Assembly: GCA_037074765.1 (NCBI GenBank)
Contig: JBAMDO010000002.1
Coordinates: forward strand, 310,001 to 374,000
Source of the DNA: Mansonella perstans
Lineage: Eukaryota; Nematoda; Chromadorea; Rhabditida; Onchocercidae
Length of the DNA: 64,000 bases
Direction of reading: 5' to 3'
Shown: one piece after another, positions 51,496-64,000 of the stretch
How the letters are laid out: each line of letters opens with the position of its first letter
Numbering within the stretch: position 1 is the first letter of the stretch
Translations under genes and position numbers: made by a program
The notes under the pieces: generated by a model
Seen by the model: only the letters and a program-made list of their open reading frames with translations
The model's database searches: none
What the model was told of the DNA's origin: nothing

Positions 51496-53279
51496 ATTTT
51501 AAATTGTAGTTTTTTTTTAATTGATTGTATTTCTGAATTCATTAACTATTACATATCAAATTGATTGTTGCATATCAAGTTATTCTTTCATAATTTCAAT
51601 CAATAAAGCAAAAAATAAATAAATCTGCAAGTTTTATAATTGAATCGTTATTTTGTATAGAAATATCAAGTCATCTTATTTTCTTTAATCTATGTGACAT
51701 TTTTTCGAGTCATATTTAATGATTTAGTGTCATTTGAGGGATCTCTCTAAACTTATTCATTAATCTGACTACCATTATGTCAGTTTCTTTAATATTATCA
51801 TTATCTGTGGAAGTGCTAATGTATATATGAATAACTTTGCGAACAGTTTAGCTAACACGAAGTTTACTGTTATTTGCTGATTTAGTAATATGATGCAATT
51901 AATTGTCCAAATTAAGTCAGGATTTTGATATGAAATTGTGTGCTTTTTTCTTTAGGTTCGAAGAATAGACATTTTTTCAATCTTAGAATAATTTCTGTTT
52001 TGCATTGAAAGTTTTTCATACCTGAATTTATTGTGTTCAAAAACCTTTTTTCCCCTTTTAATTGATATTTGTCAGTGTTCAAAGGTTGTAAAGTAATAAT
52101 ATTTACTCTAAATTTACTTTCATATTGGTCATCTCAAAATGATTATTCTAAGTCCCTGTTAACGAACAAATTATCATTATTAAGGACTAATTAATAATGA
52201 TAGTTATACAAAAACATTACTGGGAATATGTCCGTTTCCATTTGTTTACCTCTAATCGGACATTAGATTTTATCACTAATACATTGGGCATTGGACTTCG
52301 TCACTAATAAATCAAATGTTGTAGACTTTATCAGTGACTCAAGAAGATTTTACTGAAAATATGTCCCAGCTCAAGCCAGGCATTAAACTGTTACTGACAA
52401 ATCAGGTGTTAGATTTCACCACTAATACGTTAAGCATTGAATTTTGTTGGAATGCGACATTAGATTTTTATGAAATGTCGCAAATTAGTCCTTAATAATA
52501 ATAGTTGATTAAAATGATGTTATGTTATGAAACTTTGATTTAAATATGAACGCAATTAGTAAAAACATATATTGCTGCAAATATCATGATCATTTTTATT
52601 TCCTTAAAGTAATATTTTCTGATCAGTACTTGTAAAAATTAAATTTTATGTAGAATTATCATTTGAAATACTTGAACAGTATTGACTATAAGCAGAAAGG
52701 AATCAATCTATTTTTTAGATTCGGTCCATGTAAATCAGGTAGGTCGATGTTTTTCTGCAATTTTCCACTTTTGTAATTTTAGGATCACAAATATTTCTTT
52801 TCCTTGCCACACCATAAACTTTATCAGCTATTTTCATATCATTTATTTGAATTCATTAATTCTCAAATCTAGCAAATAAAACATCTCAGCGATATTTCCT
52901 GCTAAACGGGTAATATTACTGGATTCATTTCGTAAAAAGCTTTCACGAAATTTCAGAGGGAATACGACTTTGTGTCGGATGTGTAGTGTGTCTTTGCCAT
53001 TGTGATATATAGTGAAACTGCTTTTGATAGAGGATATTGTAAAATATAAAAAATAAGGCATGAGCATATAATTAAAAAAGAACTCGTTATGGCTGGTAAT
53101 GTAACCATAACTTTTCCGTTTAATTTATCCTCAAGAAAACTAAAACGTTATTGAAATATCGACATGATCGATCATCTAGTTTTTTCACATCATATACTGC
53201 TATCCGTTACATTCCTTCCGGAGATAGGCAATTATGCACATAAATTTTTTTTTTATTTTTTATAGTTTTGAATAATTAA
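51496..53279. other. Intergenic between klp-19 and the helicase gene
   Basis: No exon is recognisable. It holds the klp-19 3' flank, a degenerate minisatellite at 52190-52480, and the upstream region of the helicase gene. A TTTTATAG acceptor (53257-53264) lies just before the helicase start, so a spliced leader or upstream non-coding exon is possible. Confidence 0.5.
52190..52480. repeat. Degenerate minisatellite, unit about 29 bp
   Basis: Several imperfect copies follow the pattern G(A/G)CATTRGA then TTTYRTCACTAATA, for example near 52259, 52288, 52318 and 52409, with weaker copies between and to about 52475. Heavy divergence indicates age. Confidence 0.65.
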
Positions 53280-56200
53280 ATGCCCGATTATCCGTCATGG
53301 GTACCGGATGAAATTGCGATTGGATATATCGAGCATGGTATTCAAGCTCTGTTATGTTGGCAATTGGATGTTTTGAATAAACGATCTTTACGAGCTCCAC
53401 AATATGGAAACTTCATATTTTCCGCCCCAACAAGTTCCGGTAAAACGGTCGTTGCTGAATTGATTGCTGTAAATACTGTCCAACAACTACGCTGTAAAGC
53501 AATTTTCGTCTTTCCATATATATCTGTTGCCAAGGAAAAATTCTTTACTTTACAGGTTTAATTTTAAGTTATATTTCTTTTCAAGCCTTGAAGATTTCAT
53601 TGTAAGAGTACCTTATTCTAGGAATTTTTTTTAAAAAAAAAAGCATTTTCCCAAATTTCTAGTCAGTTTTTCTATTAGCAATGTTATTATTAAGTTTAGT
53701 TGATATTTTTATAACTTCATTGCTTAATTTGAATTTCTTAATTATTAAAAAAATTTTTTTCAGAATTTACAAAATTTTCATTAATTTTTTTTCTTCATTT
53801 ATTTAGAAAATATGGCGAAGAGTTGACCTTCGTGTTAGCGCATTCATTGGTTCACATTCATCTCCATTTCAAGCTTGGGATGCATCAATATGTACAATTG
53901 AAAAGGCTAATTCACTCATAAATCGTATGGTTGATGACAAAACTATATTTGATATAGGTTAAATTTCTTGATTTTTTTTTATTAAAATCAAAAAATTTGA
54001 TATTGTCTGAAAAGTCATATTTTATGCATGTATTTTATTAATGAAATTATTTCATTGAAATATTCATCGATACATATGTGTATTTTATCCAATCTACGTG
54101 GATTCAGTTAGTGAAAAATAAAGATTAAAAAATTGTTCAACCGTATAGAATAGTTATACTTGAATAGATACACAAATAATTTTTCTATTCCATTGTTATT
54201 TTTATTCATTGTAATAATGAATTTTCCATTTATTTGTTAAATTTAACTTTTATTAGGTGTATTGGTAATCGATGAATTTCATATGTTATTCGATGGAAAT
54301 CGTGGTACATTGGTGGAGCAAATTGTTGGGAAAGCACTGTACATTTCTCGATTTTTAAAGTATAATTGTTTAAATGTACACTGCTAGGGCTTTTATGTAC
54401 AATAATTTATTCATAAAATTCGCATAATTTCGATAGTATTTAGCTAAATTAAGATTCGTTTTAAATTCGTTAAGAATCTGCAATTTTGTAATGGTCATTT
54501 AAAATTTTATGAAAATTTTCAGTTTTATTTGAAATTATCATTTTTCCAGTAAGCTGTTTATTTTGTTTTTGATTTTTTTTAGCCATCGAATTCAAATTAT
54601 TGGCTTAAGCGCTACATTACCAAATTTGGACGAACTAGCTGATTGGCTAAATGCTGAAAATTATGAAACACAATTTCGCCCGATAGAATTACGTGAAATG
54701 ATAATGTGTGATAATCAGCTACGAGATGTAAATACATTGCAATGTATTCGGACAGTATCAGGCGAATTATTTGTTCCAAATGATATCGAACACACAATCA
54801 TCTAGTATGGTTTCCGAGAAACTTCTTTCAAAGTTTCAAACTTTTCAAGACTTTTTGTCATAAGTTGAAATGTATATTAATTCGGCAATTTTGGTCAAAA
54901 ATGTAATAAAGTTTCCAAATTATACCATAGTTTGATCTAGTTTGGTCTGAAGACTTTCACATTAGTTTATTAATTTGCACTGTTTTCATTCCAGATTAAT
55001 ACAATAAAATTTGTAGTTAGTAACTTTTGAATCTGCCGATATCTTCGAACGTCTGAAATTTTTATAGTATGTGAAATCAAATCAAAAAAGTATTCATTTC
55101 TGAAATGTGTTTAAAATTTATAATGAGTGACTCTTGATGCCAAAATAGTCACAGGTGTTTTTTGAGTTATTTGTTCATGAAAATATAAGAATAAATTAAC
55201 TTAATATCACTTTAGCTTATGTATGGAATCTGTTGCAAAGGGCGAATCGGTGCTGATATTTTGTAGTTCGAAGACGGAAACAGAAAAGCTTGCTTTAGCT
55301 ATATCGCATCATTTCGATGAATATTTCAAATTGGGCAAGAACCAAAATTTTATTTCATTTTTGAATATGCAGTCATTGAAAGCAGTTAAACAAGCATTTT
55401 GTCATGAAGTACAATATATAGATGATGTTTTACAAAAAACGATACCGTACGGAATTGCATTTCATCATGCAGGTTAGTACAAACATTTATTTTATCTAAT
55501 TTCAAGCTTAGTTGTCTTAGTTGTCGGAACTAGTAATACAATCTAACTGTATCTTATTTTCATCTACATCATATTTCGAATTTTAATGGCATCAAAATGA
55601 AAAATTATTTCGCAAAAATTTATTGGTATTGAACCTAATTTTTTAAAAATAAATTTTGCGAAATCAATCGTTGATAATAATCAGATGTTTTGGATCTATT
55701 AATTTGGGCTTTAAAATGTAGTTCTTCCTTTTTAAATTTTTTTTTCTCCTTTTGCATATAATTTATTTTCATTTTTATTCCTGACTAATTATTCCTACTG
55801 CACTTTGAAATAGAAAGAATTTTGTTTGAATTTTGAAATATTTGTATAGTTTGAAATTTTTTTAAAATTTTTTAGCTTCGAAAAATTTTTCATTAAATAA
55901 AAAGAGGAAAATGAATGATTTTTATTGTATATTTTTACATACATGTACAAATAAGTATATATATGTGCACATGTGTCCGCTTACCAATTATCGGTAATGT
56001 CATCTTGCAACAATTGAGGACACGGTCTTTTTATGAAGCGCTGATTAAGTGCCATTCATTGGATGAAGAATGACACATTGTGACTATTATTAGCGCATTA
56101 ACGCTTTGATATTTACTTATGGATTGATTTGTTTACATAATCACCTATTTACTTACTTATTTGATTTCATTTTAAAATGTTACCTCATTAGTTATTCTAA

Positions 56201-56969
56201 AATCATTTCTCGAATCAACATTCTTTTATGTCTTCCCATCATTTGATATAACTATCTCTTCCTAATCTTCCAGTTCACTTTCTCTTTTATAACTTCTCCC
56301 CAAAATATTTATCTTTCCCCATTTCTATTTATATTGCCGATATCTTCCATTCATTTATACAAAATAAAATTATCTATGCTTTTCAAAAATTATATTTTTG
56401 GATAAGTGACAAATTTACTACACATTCATTTCTTTTCTTTATCTGTCAAAATTTGTAAAATGTTAAAATTTTCGAAAGAACAATTTACGGCAATTGGCAA
56501 ATGATTGATGATAATCTGCTTTTGATTCACAAAATTAGCAAGTGGACAGCACAGTCAAAGGGGAAGTTGTAATTAACAGACTGAATTAAATAATAAATTT
56601 ATTAATAACAAGAATTCATAATTTGTACAACTGCTATTAAATATTGCTAGCAATTTGAAAAAAAAGAAAAAGTTAATGAATAATTTTGTAAAATGAACTG
56701 AAAAAGAACTGACATCAAAGAAATAGTGAAATAATTTAGGTTTAACCGTGGAAGAACGTGAAAGTATCGAGAACGCTTTTCATGAAAAATTATTACACAT
56801 TGTGTGTGCTACATCAACTCTCAGTTCCGGAATAAATTTACCAGCTCATCGAGTAATTATTAAAGCGCAAATGTGTGGGCCGGTAGCACTTAATGGTTTG
56901 ACATATATGCAAATGATTGGTCGAGCTGGACGATTGGGACAAACTGAGAAAGGTTATCAGTTTTGTTAA
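53280..56969 (+). CDS. polq-1: DNA polymerase theta-type helicase, apparently truncated
   Basis: Six exons: 53280-53555, 53807-53957, 54257-54359, 54583-54804, 55216-55472 and 56740-56952, all in phase, coding for 407 residues. Superfamily 2 helicase motifs appear in order: Walker A APTSSGKT (49-56), VAKEK, DEFH box (148-151), SATLPN (186-191), the AFHHAGL motif, STLSSGINLPA and motif VI QMIGRAGR (394-401). FVFPYISVAKEK, WLNAENYETQFRP and VLQKTIPYGIAFHHAGL point to the polymerase theta helicase rather than HELQ. Theta proteins act in microhomology-mediated end joining. A TAA lies immediately before the ATG in frame, supporting this start. After exon 6 I find no continuation: reading through the donor gives five more residues and a stop at 56967-56969. 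The rest of the helicase domain and the whole polymerase domain are missing from the next 3.2 kb. Confidence 0.75.
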
Positions 56970-59900
56970 TTATTGTTAACATTGAAAAATAAATGAAATT
57001 ATGCTTTCACAAATACTGGAAAATAGAATTTGAGAAGTCCGGAAAAATACTATTACAAATCCTGTATAAAGTTCGTTGATGGAATTTCTGACAATAATTC
57101 ATATTGATCATCAATGACTGTAATGATGAAATGTGAATGTATTGGCATTCTTTAAAAATATTATATTTTTTAAATAATTGTTTCTAGAAATTTGCAGGAA
57201 ATACCAGAAACATTTAAGAAAAGGAAAAAAATAAAACTATAAAAATGATAGAAACAATTTGAGCTTTATTGCAATACAAAATCCTTGTTGATAAAATTTA
57301 ACAAAATCTTTATTTCAAAACCTTTATTCAACAAAACCTTTTTGAATCTGTTAAATTAAAATGATCCTTTGCAAATTAACGACAATTATTTGTTTCACTA
57401 ATTATATCATTACATTTTCTTTTTTTTAAATTAGATGAAAAAAATAAATGAATGGATGAAAATTTATCTGTTGTTCAATTAATGAAAATTTATTGTAATT
57501 TACATATCCTGGATCTAAATTGACTTTCCAAACATTTGTGTCATTCATTGTTGACGTTGAAAAAGTGGTCCATAATGAACTGATTTAAATGGAGAAAAAA
57601 GGCTAAGAATACAATTAATAGTTGTCAACATAATTCACAATGTCAAATTGTTCGTTGTTATTTCGTACTATTCCTATCTATAAATAGATTATTGATTTTA
57701 TTATTTGCCTAAGGTTACTTTTAATAGGTGTTAATTGGTGAAAATTTCCGCTTTATTCATCAATAATTCATGATTGAATACTACAAATTAATATAGCAAA
57801 AATTTGTTGTCAGCGATGATCATTTCTGATTGATCTCACTGACCATTTCTGTAAACATTCCAAACACAACTCGAAGAAAATGGTCATTTACACATTCAGC
57901 AATTATTTCACATTAAGATGATAAGGCGATCATCACTAGATATTTTTGAAACTTATTAGAAATATGGAAATTGAAATTAATATTTGCGATTTTAAACTGA
58001 TTGCTGTTTTTAATTGGTTACATTTAGCAGGTATTGTGATAAATTCATTCCAGTGTGAAACAGAAATCACATTACCTTCGTATTATTCGAACAATTGAAT
58101 TGTGAATATCATTTGTATATTAGAATCAATTAATGTAAGGGAATTAAGATTTCATTTTAAGATGCATTGAACAACAAAGTGTGAAATTTCTGAAAGTGTT
58201 ATTGTAATCTTTAGGCTTTAGAAAAAAGTGATGATTGATGAGCCAGTGTGAGAATTACTCTCAAATAAAATTTCTCGATAATTTAGTATTATAGATTGAA
58301 ATTTGAAAATAAATTTCATTAATTTTGTACCTTTGGCGAATCATTGTTTTTAGATTATTTACGTCATATCTTTTAAATATTTAATTAAAATGATAAAAAC
58401 GAAAATTTACGATCTTTCATTAAACAATTAATATATTTGTTAATACAGTAAACATTTATCAGATCATCGGAAATGTACTTTTTTTTTCTATTGCTTTCTT
58501 GAATAATTAATCGTTCACATAGTAATGACTGTTTAGTTAACAAAAGCTATCATGAATTGAATATCTAAATTTTGTTTAGTAACGATAAAACAAACAATGT
58601 AATGGGCATTTTTTAAAAAAAACTGAATTAGTTTATGACCTTATATTCACCTTATATTCCGAAGTTGACCTTGTCAAATATCTTTCTGATATCAGATAAT
58701 TGCGAGTAATATTGTTCATATATAAGAAGATAAGAGGTCATATGCTTTAGAGAAGCGTGTGAAAAAAAAGGATTAGATAGTAGCTACAAGTGTTTGTTGC
58801 TGCTGAAGCAATTATAGTAACATGATATCCATTGGTTCCAAATTGTCAACATATCATTTTGCTTGCTTGAAGAATGTAAGAGAGAGATGAAAGAGGACAT
58901 GTCAAGAAGATTAATTTATCTTCTAAAGTGGATTTGTTGCATTTCATTCCCTTTATTTCCTTTTCCTTACTCTTTTTCTCCGTACGGGATTGAATTTTTT
59001 TCAATCAATTAAACTTCTAATTCTATTTCTATGTTCAATAATTAGGCATAATATTCGAAGATATGGGCTCTTTTAGTAATCTTATCAATTAAAAAGAGAA
59101 AGGTAATGTGAGACGATTTAAAATTGACTTGTTTGGATAGAGAAATGAATAAATCAAGTTGAAACTAAAAATGATTTCTTTAAGAAATGAATCAAATTTT
59201 ATAAATTATGTTTTTTTCCTCTCTTCCTCAGGATATTCATAAATTTCGTTTTTCAAAATTCTTTGGTGAATTTTCCATTCACGTGACACAATTTGTTCTT
59301 TTATGGAGTTTATTTAGTTAGACAAATTTATTAGCCAACATTAAAATGATGATAACTAATTAAATTAGCTATTGGTATATGTCCCTAGAAATGCTACTTT
59401 TTCATAAGTTTACATTTTTTATGATTGAATCAATAATTTGGTGGTATAAAATCAATTAAATTTCAAACGGAGATATCGAGCTTTTTAAAATTCGCGAACT
59501 TTTTTTTTGGATTTAGCAAAGATTACAACAATTACTATCTTAACATCTTTTTTTGTACTATTACGCTTAGCATTTTCCTTTGCTTGTGCAGTATAAAATC
59601 AAAATTTAACTGTAAGATCTAAATTCTTAAAAAAAAATCAAAGTTTTGATCGAAATTGCTTAAATGAGAAAAGGTAAGCTATTTGGAAAATAGTTTGACA
59701 TCCTCATGGACGACTTTTTTAAACTGTTGAATTGCGGAACAATAGAGCGTGGAAATCAAACAAGTGAAATTGATGCAAAATGAAATCTATTAGTGAAATT
59801 TCGCGAAGTTACGAAATCAATTAATAATTATTGCACAACAGTCATTTGATATCATTAGGAAACATTTACAAATATGCACGATACTCCTAAGCAATGATAG

Positions 59901-60224
59901 TTTTCACTGAAAATAAAATTTGTAAAATTTCAAATTTATTTGAAATACAATTCAATCCATTCAAATTTTTTTTTCATTTTACAAAAAGCTAATAAATAGA
60001 ATAAATGAATTTTGTGCTCAAATTTTCCTATGAATTGCTAAACTGATAAAAACTATATCAAACATATAAAAATGATAAAATGATTTTATTGTTGATGTTG
60101 ATATAATTTAATATTACTTACTCATCCAGTTACTTTTGCCCTTTTCATTATTGCTACCCTTTTAATTGCAATTACCTTTTTTATTAACCATTAATTTTGC
60201 CTTTTTCATTATTGGGAACTTGTT
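56970..60224. other. Intergenic, expected polymerase exons not found
   Basis: This interval should carry the remaining exons of a full-length polymerase theta gene, but every plus-strand frame is short and I recognise none of the downstream helicase, HhH or family-A polymerase motifs. It also contains the 3' flank of ceh-10 on the minus strand. Confidence 0.55.
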
Positions 60225-62907
60225 TTATCCAGTAGTATTGGTATTATTGTTTAGATATTTTAAGGTGTCATATTGATGATAGGTAGATAATTTAGTGTTT
60301 TGGTGATCATGATTAATATTAGGATTGATACTGTTACTGTTACTAGTATTATTATTGTTGTGATTATTTTTTGAAATATCAAGTGAGCATGCATCCACCG
60401 ACCTGTCATCATCACTTGATTCCTTATCCATTTCATCATTTTCCAAATGTGCTGCTGCTTCAAGACTTTTCTTATGCATTCCTGACAATATGTAAGAAGT
60501 GCTATTTAGCGATGATTAGGTTAGATTTAATTTAATCACAAATTAATACATAATTAAATTGTTCAGCTGAAAAACATGGTAAAAAATTTATGAGAAAGAG
60601 GGAGGAAAAAAATTTTTTCAATGAATTGCTTTTTTAAGTTAATTTTGAAAAAAGAATTGAATTTATAAGAGAAAAAAGGAATGATAAAATCAAAAATGTT
60701 ATTAAGGTAACAGAATAAGATATGGTAAAAGGACAAGGCATATGGCAGCAATTGCGTCAGTTTCGTTTTCATCTAATTACAGTTAATATGTGTTGCATTA
60801 ATTATGATGTAATAATTATGGAATAAGATAGATGATCATAACAAAATGATATATATTTCTATTATTGTATTTAATTTCAAATATATATGAAATTTTCGAA
60901 AATTAAAAACTATGGAAATGTTGATTTGATTAATATCAAAATTACTTATTGGGTTTCAGATAGGTTTCAGATATGCTTTTATAATTTTCTGTCCTTACTT
61001 TTTTTTTCTTGAGGATAAATAAACAAACCTAAAAGCCATGGAGCAGCAGATTCATTAGGATTTTCGGATGATCGTGTAATTGTTTCCGGCAATGGTAATG
61101 AATGTCGAACCATTGCACCGTACAATCCATACTCGGCCATTATTGTACTTTTACCCCATGTTTTTTCGGTTTTCCGCCATTTGGCACGACGATTTTGAAA
61201 CCAAACCTAATTTTTATTTTTATTTTAACTTTTTTTGCGTGAAGGGGAGGGGCGGGAAAGAAAAACAAACAGAAAACAAAAATTTTAGGTTAAAATTTTT
61301 GTTTAAAATTTAAACAACTAATGTATGGAAGGTGCATGCATGCACAATGTCAGCTAGGATGAATATTAGTTAGTATTGTGCAATATTTATTAAGTGGTTG
61401 ATTAATTAATTACCTGTATCCGATCTGCAGCAATTTCAGTTTTCATAGATAATAATTCACGAGCGTACATATCAGGATAGTGGGCTTCCTGAAAAAATTA
61501 TGGTATCTGAACTTTTTGTTCTGACTTAGAATTATTGAAATGCATTAAAATGCAAGCTAATTAAACATACTAATTAGGTGTCTGAGGGACAGTGAAATTA
61601 CTTTTCTTAGTCTTTTTGTCTAACTTTTTTGGTACAACAAAATTTCACGTTGCGATGTTTTGTTAATGATTACCGGAATCGGAACTTTCCACCATTGTTA
61701 AATCGTGTTGTTTCAAATAGAAAAATGATGAATTAATAATTATTAAAAATAGTAGTTTTGATCTCACTTTTTTGTTCCCTTTTCTTTACCTATCTTAAAT
61801 CACTATAACGTAAGAAATTAGCAGTCTAATACAATTAGATTTAATTCAAATTTTACTATACGAAATCATCATTTAATCATTATCATGACACAGATACAGA
61901 TACTTATCAGTGTTGTGAACCAGAACTTAGGTTTAAAAGTTAGCAATTAGACTTTATGATAGGAAATTTCTATTAAAGTCTTAAATTATCACTGAGAGAA
62001 TAATGATGAAATTTAGTTTTAGCCATACTTGAAAAGCTTTCTCTAATTCATCTACTTGAAATTGCGTAAAAATTGTTCGATGGCGACGTTTTTTTCTTTT
62101 TGCAATGGTTTTTTGATTGCTTGATGATGGAGCATTTGTTATAGCACTTGTTGTTCCAAACATTGAATTGGATCGAATGCCGGTATAATCCATTCCGGAC
62201 ATCCCTGTCTTGTTAGTAACGGTAATAGAGCAAATAATAATTAGCATTAAAAGTTAGTGTGATTTGATTTATGTATATATTATTTTTTTCTGTGTTGCCT
62301 TGATTTCAAAATAATGGCACTAAAATTATTATTTATAATAGCTATTTTTTTCTAACTTCTCTTTTCAAAGATCATTATTTAAAAATTTCAGATACGAAGT
62401 TTAACTACAAAAGAATCAAATAAATGATTACAGCAAATAAATAGGAAGTAGATATATAAGCAGTTAAATAGTAATATCGTAGAGTGGAAAAGTAAATTAA
62501 TAGGATAAGTAAGCTTAACAAAATTGATTACCCTGATAATTAATTGATTCATATTGGACTCGATCAAATGGACTTTGTGGCATTTCCATAGTAAATAATT
62601 GTGCATTATGAGGAAAGAATGATGCTGTTTGATTGGTACAGTATTGTGGTGTTGTAGTAAGATAGGTTGTGGCGGTGCCTTGTTGCATATCACGAGCTGC
62701 TGCTAATCCTAACAAACTATGAATCCCGAACGACATTCCCATCCGTTGAGTTGCAGTAGCAGTGGTAGCAATCGCATTATCGGTTCCATTTGTAACTAAT
62801 TGATATGCCATGGCACCTATATCGACTATTGAATTTCCTCCAATGTTATGATAACCACCATTGTCACCATTATCACCACCACTACCACTATCAGTACCAT
62901 CAAACAT
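60225..62907 (-). CDS. ceh-10: Paired-like homeobox factor, Vsx/Chx10 class
   Basis: Five minus-strand exons: 62907-62532, 62204-62029, 61488-61414, 61206-61029 and 60481-60225, giving 353 aa. The homeodomain (about 163-222) is split by two introns: [18 protein letters not shown], then [11 protein letters not shown], then [18 protein letters not shown], with Gln50 typical of the paired-like Q50 class. It is followed directly by the CVC domain characteristic of Vsx/Chx10/CEH-10 (key stretches [17 protein letters not shown] and [10 protein letters not shown]). An octapeptide-type repressor motif, FGIHSLLGL, lies at 60-68. The C-terminus is Asn/Ser-rich (about 308-353). In C. elegans the orthologue specifies neurons such as AIY with TTX-3; a similar role here is inferred. 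The gene is convergent with the helicase gene. Confidence 0.95.
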
Positions 62908-63534
62908 TGCAACCTATATTTGCATAATTTTCTTTTCTTATTTAACTATTAATGATATATCTATGTATATAGATAAGTGAACAAATAAACAAAGTTTAGG
63001 ACAAACTTACACTTCTTAAGGAATAGGTAGGAACTAAGATGCCTAATGGTGGTGTAAAGTGTCATCGTTGTGCTTATCGTCCTATAATTACCGTATGATT
63101 AAAACGGTATTTAAAAGGGCGTGGCAGAAGCAACCAACCCGAATCATCTTAATGCTCTTTTATAGCCAATCAAATTGGGTACACCTCTTTCGTTCGTTTT
63201 ACATAGGGCTATGTAAATATGAATAATATATTACGTAATATTTGGATGATAAGATAATAAAAGAAAAAGGATTGATTGGAAGAAATGAAGAGAAAGATGT
63301 GATGAAAAAAGAAATAAAAGTTTAAGACACACAATGAGTCCATTTATGCTAGTCAAAAGTGACTTTTAATTCTCGATGAATTAATTAAATTGATTGAGCA
63401 CTTCAGGAAATGAAGCAATAATTGGGATAATATTAGTGCAATTAATTAATCATTGATATAAGTAAACATACGACGATGTGCTAATAACGATATGAACAAT
63501 AATGATAAGATATATTAAAGGAGAAACAATAAGA
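62908..63534 (-). promoter_or_regulatory. ceh-10 upstream region
   Basis: The 5' flank of ceh-10. A GC-box-like GGGCGTGGC (about 63118-63126) stands out in this AT-rich context. About 50 bp further upstream is a near-palindromic CCAATCAAATTGG (about 63165-63177) carrying a CCAAT motif on both strands. Several ATTA/TAAT homeodomain-type sites are also present. These are candidate elements only. Confidence 0.35.
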
Positions 63535-63850
63535 ATGTGACAGTAACAACAACAACAATAGCAGTAACTCTAATAATAATCATAAAAGGATAACAGTAAC
63601 AATAAGTGATATTAGTAATAGCAGTAACTTCAGCAATAGTTATAATACAATAGCAATAACAATAAAAATATGGTAACAACAAAAATAGCAGCTCAATAAT
63701 AGTTATAATACAATAATAATAAATGGTATCCATAGCAGCAATAACTTCTACAATAGTATAATATAATAGCAATAATAATCCGAATGTAGTAGCAACAATA
63801 ATAAGTTCAGTAATTATTTTGCTGCAGCAACAATAACAATAACAATGGTT
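63535..63850. repeat. Degenerate CAA/TAA/GCA triplet repeat tract
   Basis: Triplets of the AAC, AAT and AGC type run for about 300 bp with a higher-order pattern: AATAGTTATAATACAATA occurs at about 63636 and 63706, and AATAGCAGTAACT at about 63557 and 63617. Open frames here reflect the repeat, not a gene. Confidence 0.75.
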
Positions 63851-64000
63851 TTGTTACTAAAGAACACACATCGCGAAGTGCATGTAATATTATAATTTAA
63901 GTTAGTCGAAGTTAATTGCAAAAGAAACATAAACACATAAGTCTTACATAGCAGACAAATTTTTGCAAACAAATAAGTATTGGATGCAAGTTAAGAATGA

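Noticed and set aside
57419..58770. Acceptor-like sites (near 57441, 58030 and 58749) that could start the next polymerase-theta exon
   Set aside because: In the required phase each reaches a stop within about 3 to 20 codons, and none resembles the GESIL-type sequence expected after motif VI.
63515..63772. Minus-strand frame of 85 codons
   Set aside because: It is a translation of the degenerate triplet repeat, rich in Tyr, Ile and Thr, with no domain.
1..64000. tRNA, rRNA, CRISPR, IS elements and retroelement coding regions
   Set aside because: I looked for tRNA B-box-like GGTTCGANTCC, ribosomal RNA cores, regularly spaced repeats, and transposase or reverse transcriptase motifs and saw none that were convincing.

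Overview
This window looks like a chromosomal segment of a nematode, most likely a filarial or related spirurid worm. It is very AT-rich, has no prokaryotic-style operons, and its genes are split into many short exons by introns with extended GTAAGT-like donors and TTTCAG acceptors. The protein content also fits: a CEH-10-type homeobox gene, an ATF-7-type bZIP factor and nematode-type serpentine receptors. The species cannot be fixed from sequence alone.

Layout, left to right. (1) 1-6.8 kb: AT-rich DNA with no gene I can support. (2) 6.8-19.5 kb: a minus-strand tandem array of seven-transmembrane receptor genes. Two copies are intact with identical seven-exon structures (6835-9021, 334 aa; 16130-18196, 326 aa). 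Two are decayed pseudogenes (about 10.77-11.36 kb and 18.69-19.23 kb). A diverged block of about 100 bp recurs upstream of the units at five places. (3) 22.4-26.3 kb, minus: an ATF2/ATF7-type bZIP factor (atf-7-like, 541 aa, ten exons). (4) 28.9-32.5 kb, minus: chaperonin CCT subunit epsilon (cct-5, 546 aa, ten exons, one GC-AG intron). (5) 32.5-38.6 kb: intergenic, with a TG microsatellite and a long hairpin. (6) 38.6-43.0 kb, minus: class II fumarase (fum-1, 501 aa, nine exons). (7) 44.5-51.5 kb, plus: a kinesin-4/KIF4-type chromokinesin (klp-19-like, 23 exons, about 1121 aa if one apparent single-base deletion at an A9 run is an assembly error). (8) 53.3-57.0 kb, plus: the N-terminal helicase part of a DNA polymerase theta-type protein (polq-1-like); no downstream helicase or polymerase exons are visible. 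(9) 60.2-62.9 kb, minus: a Vsx/Chx10-type homeobox gene (ceh-10, 353 aa, five exons).

The six conserved genes are not a pathway: stress/immune transcription factor, cytosolic folding machine, TCA enzyme, mitotic motor, repair helicase and neuronal homeobox factor. From memory, their C. elegans counterparts all lie on chromosome III, with atf-7 next to cct-5 and polq-1 next to ceh-10, so the window seems to preserve ancient microsynteny. fum-1 and klp-19 are divergently arranged over a 1.46 kb shared upstream region; polq-1-like and ceh-10 are convergent.

Most worth a second look: the apparently truncated polymerase-theta gene, the frameshift in the kinesin, the receptor array with its recurring upstream block, and several hairpin elements in introns and intergenic DNA. 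Exon boundaries were assigned by hand from splice signals, reading phase and remembered homologues; no alignment or search was run.
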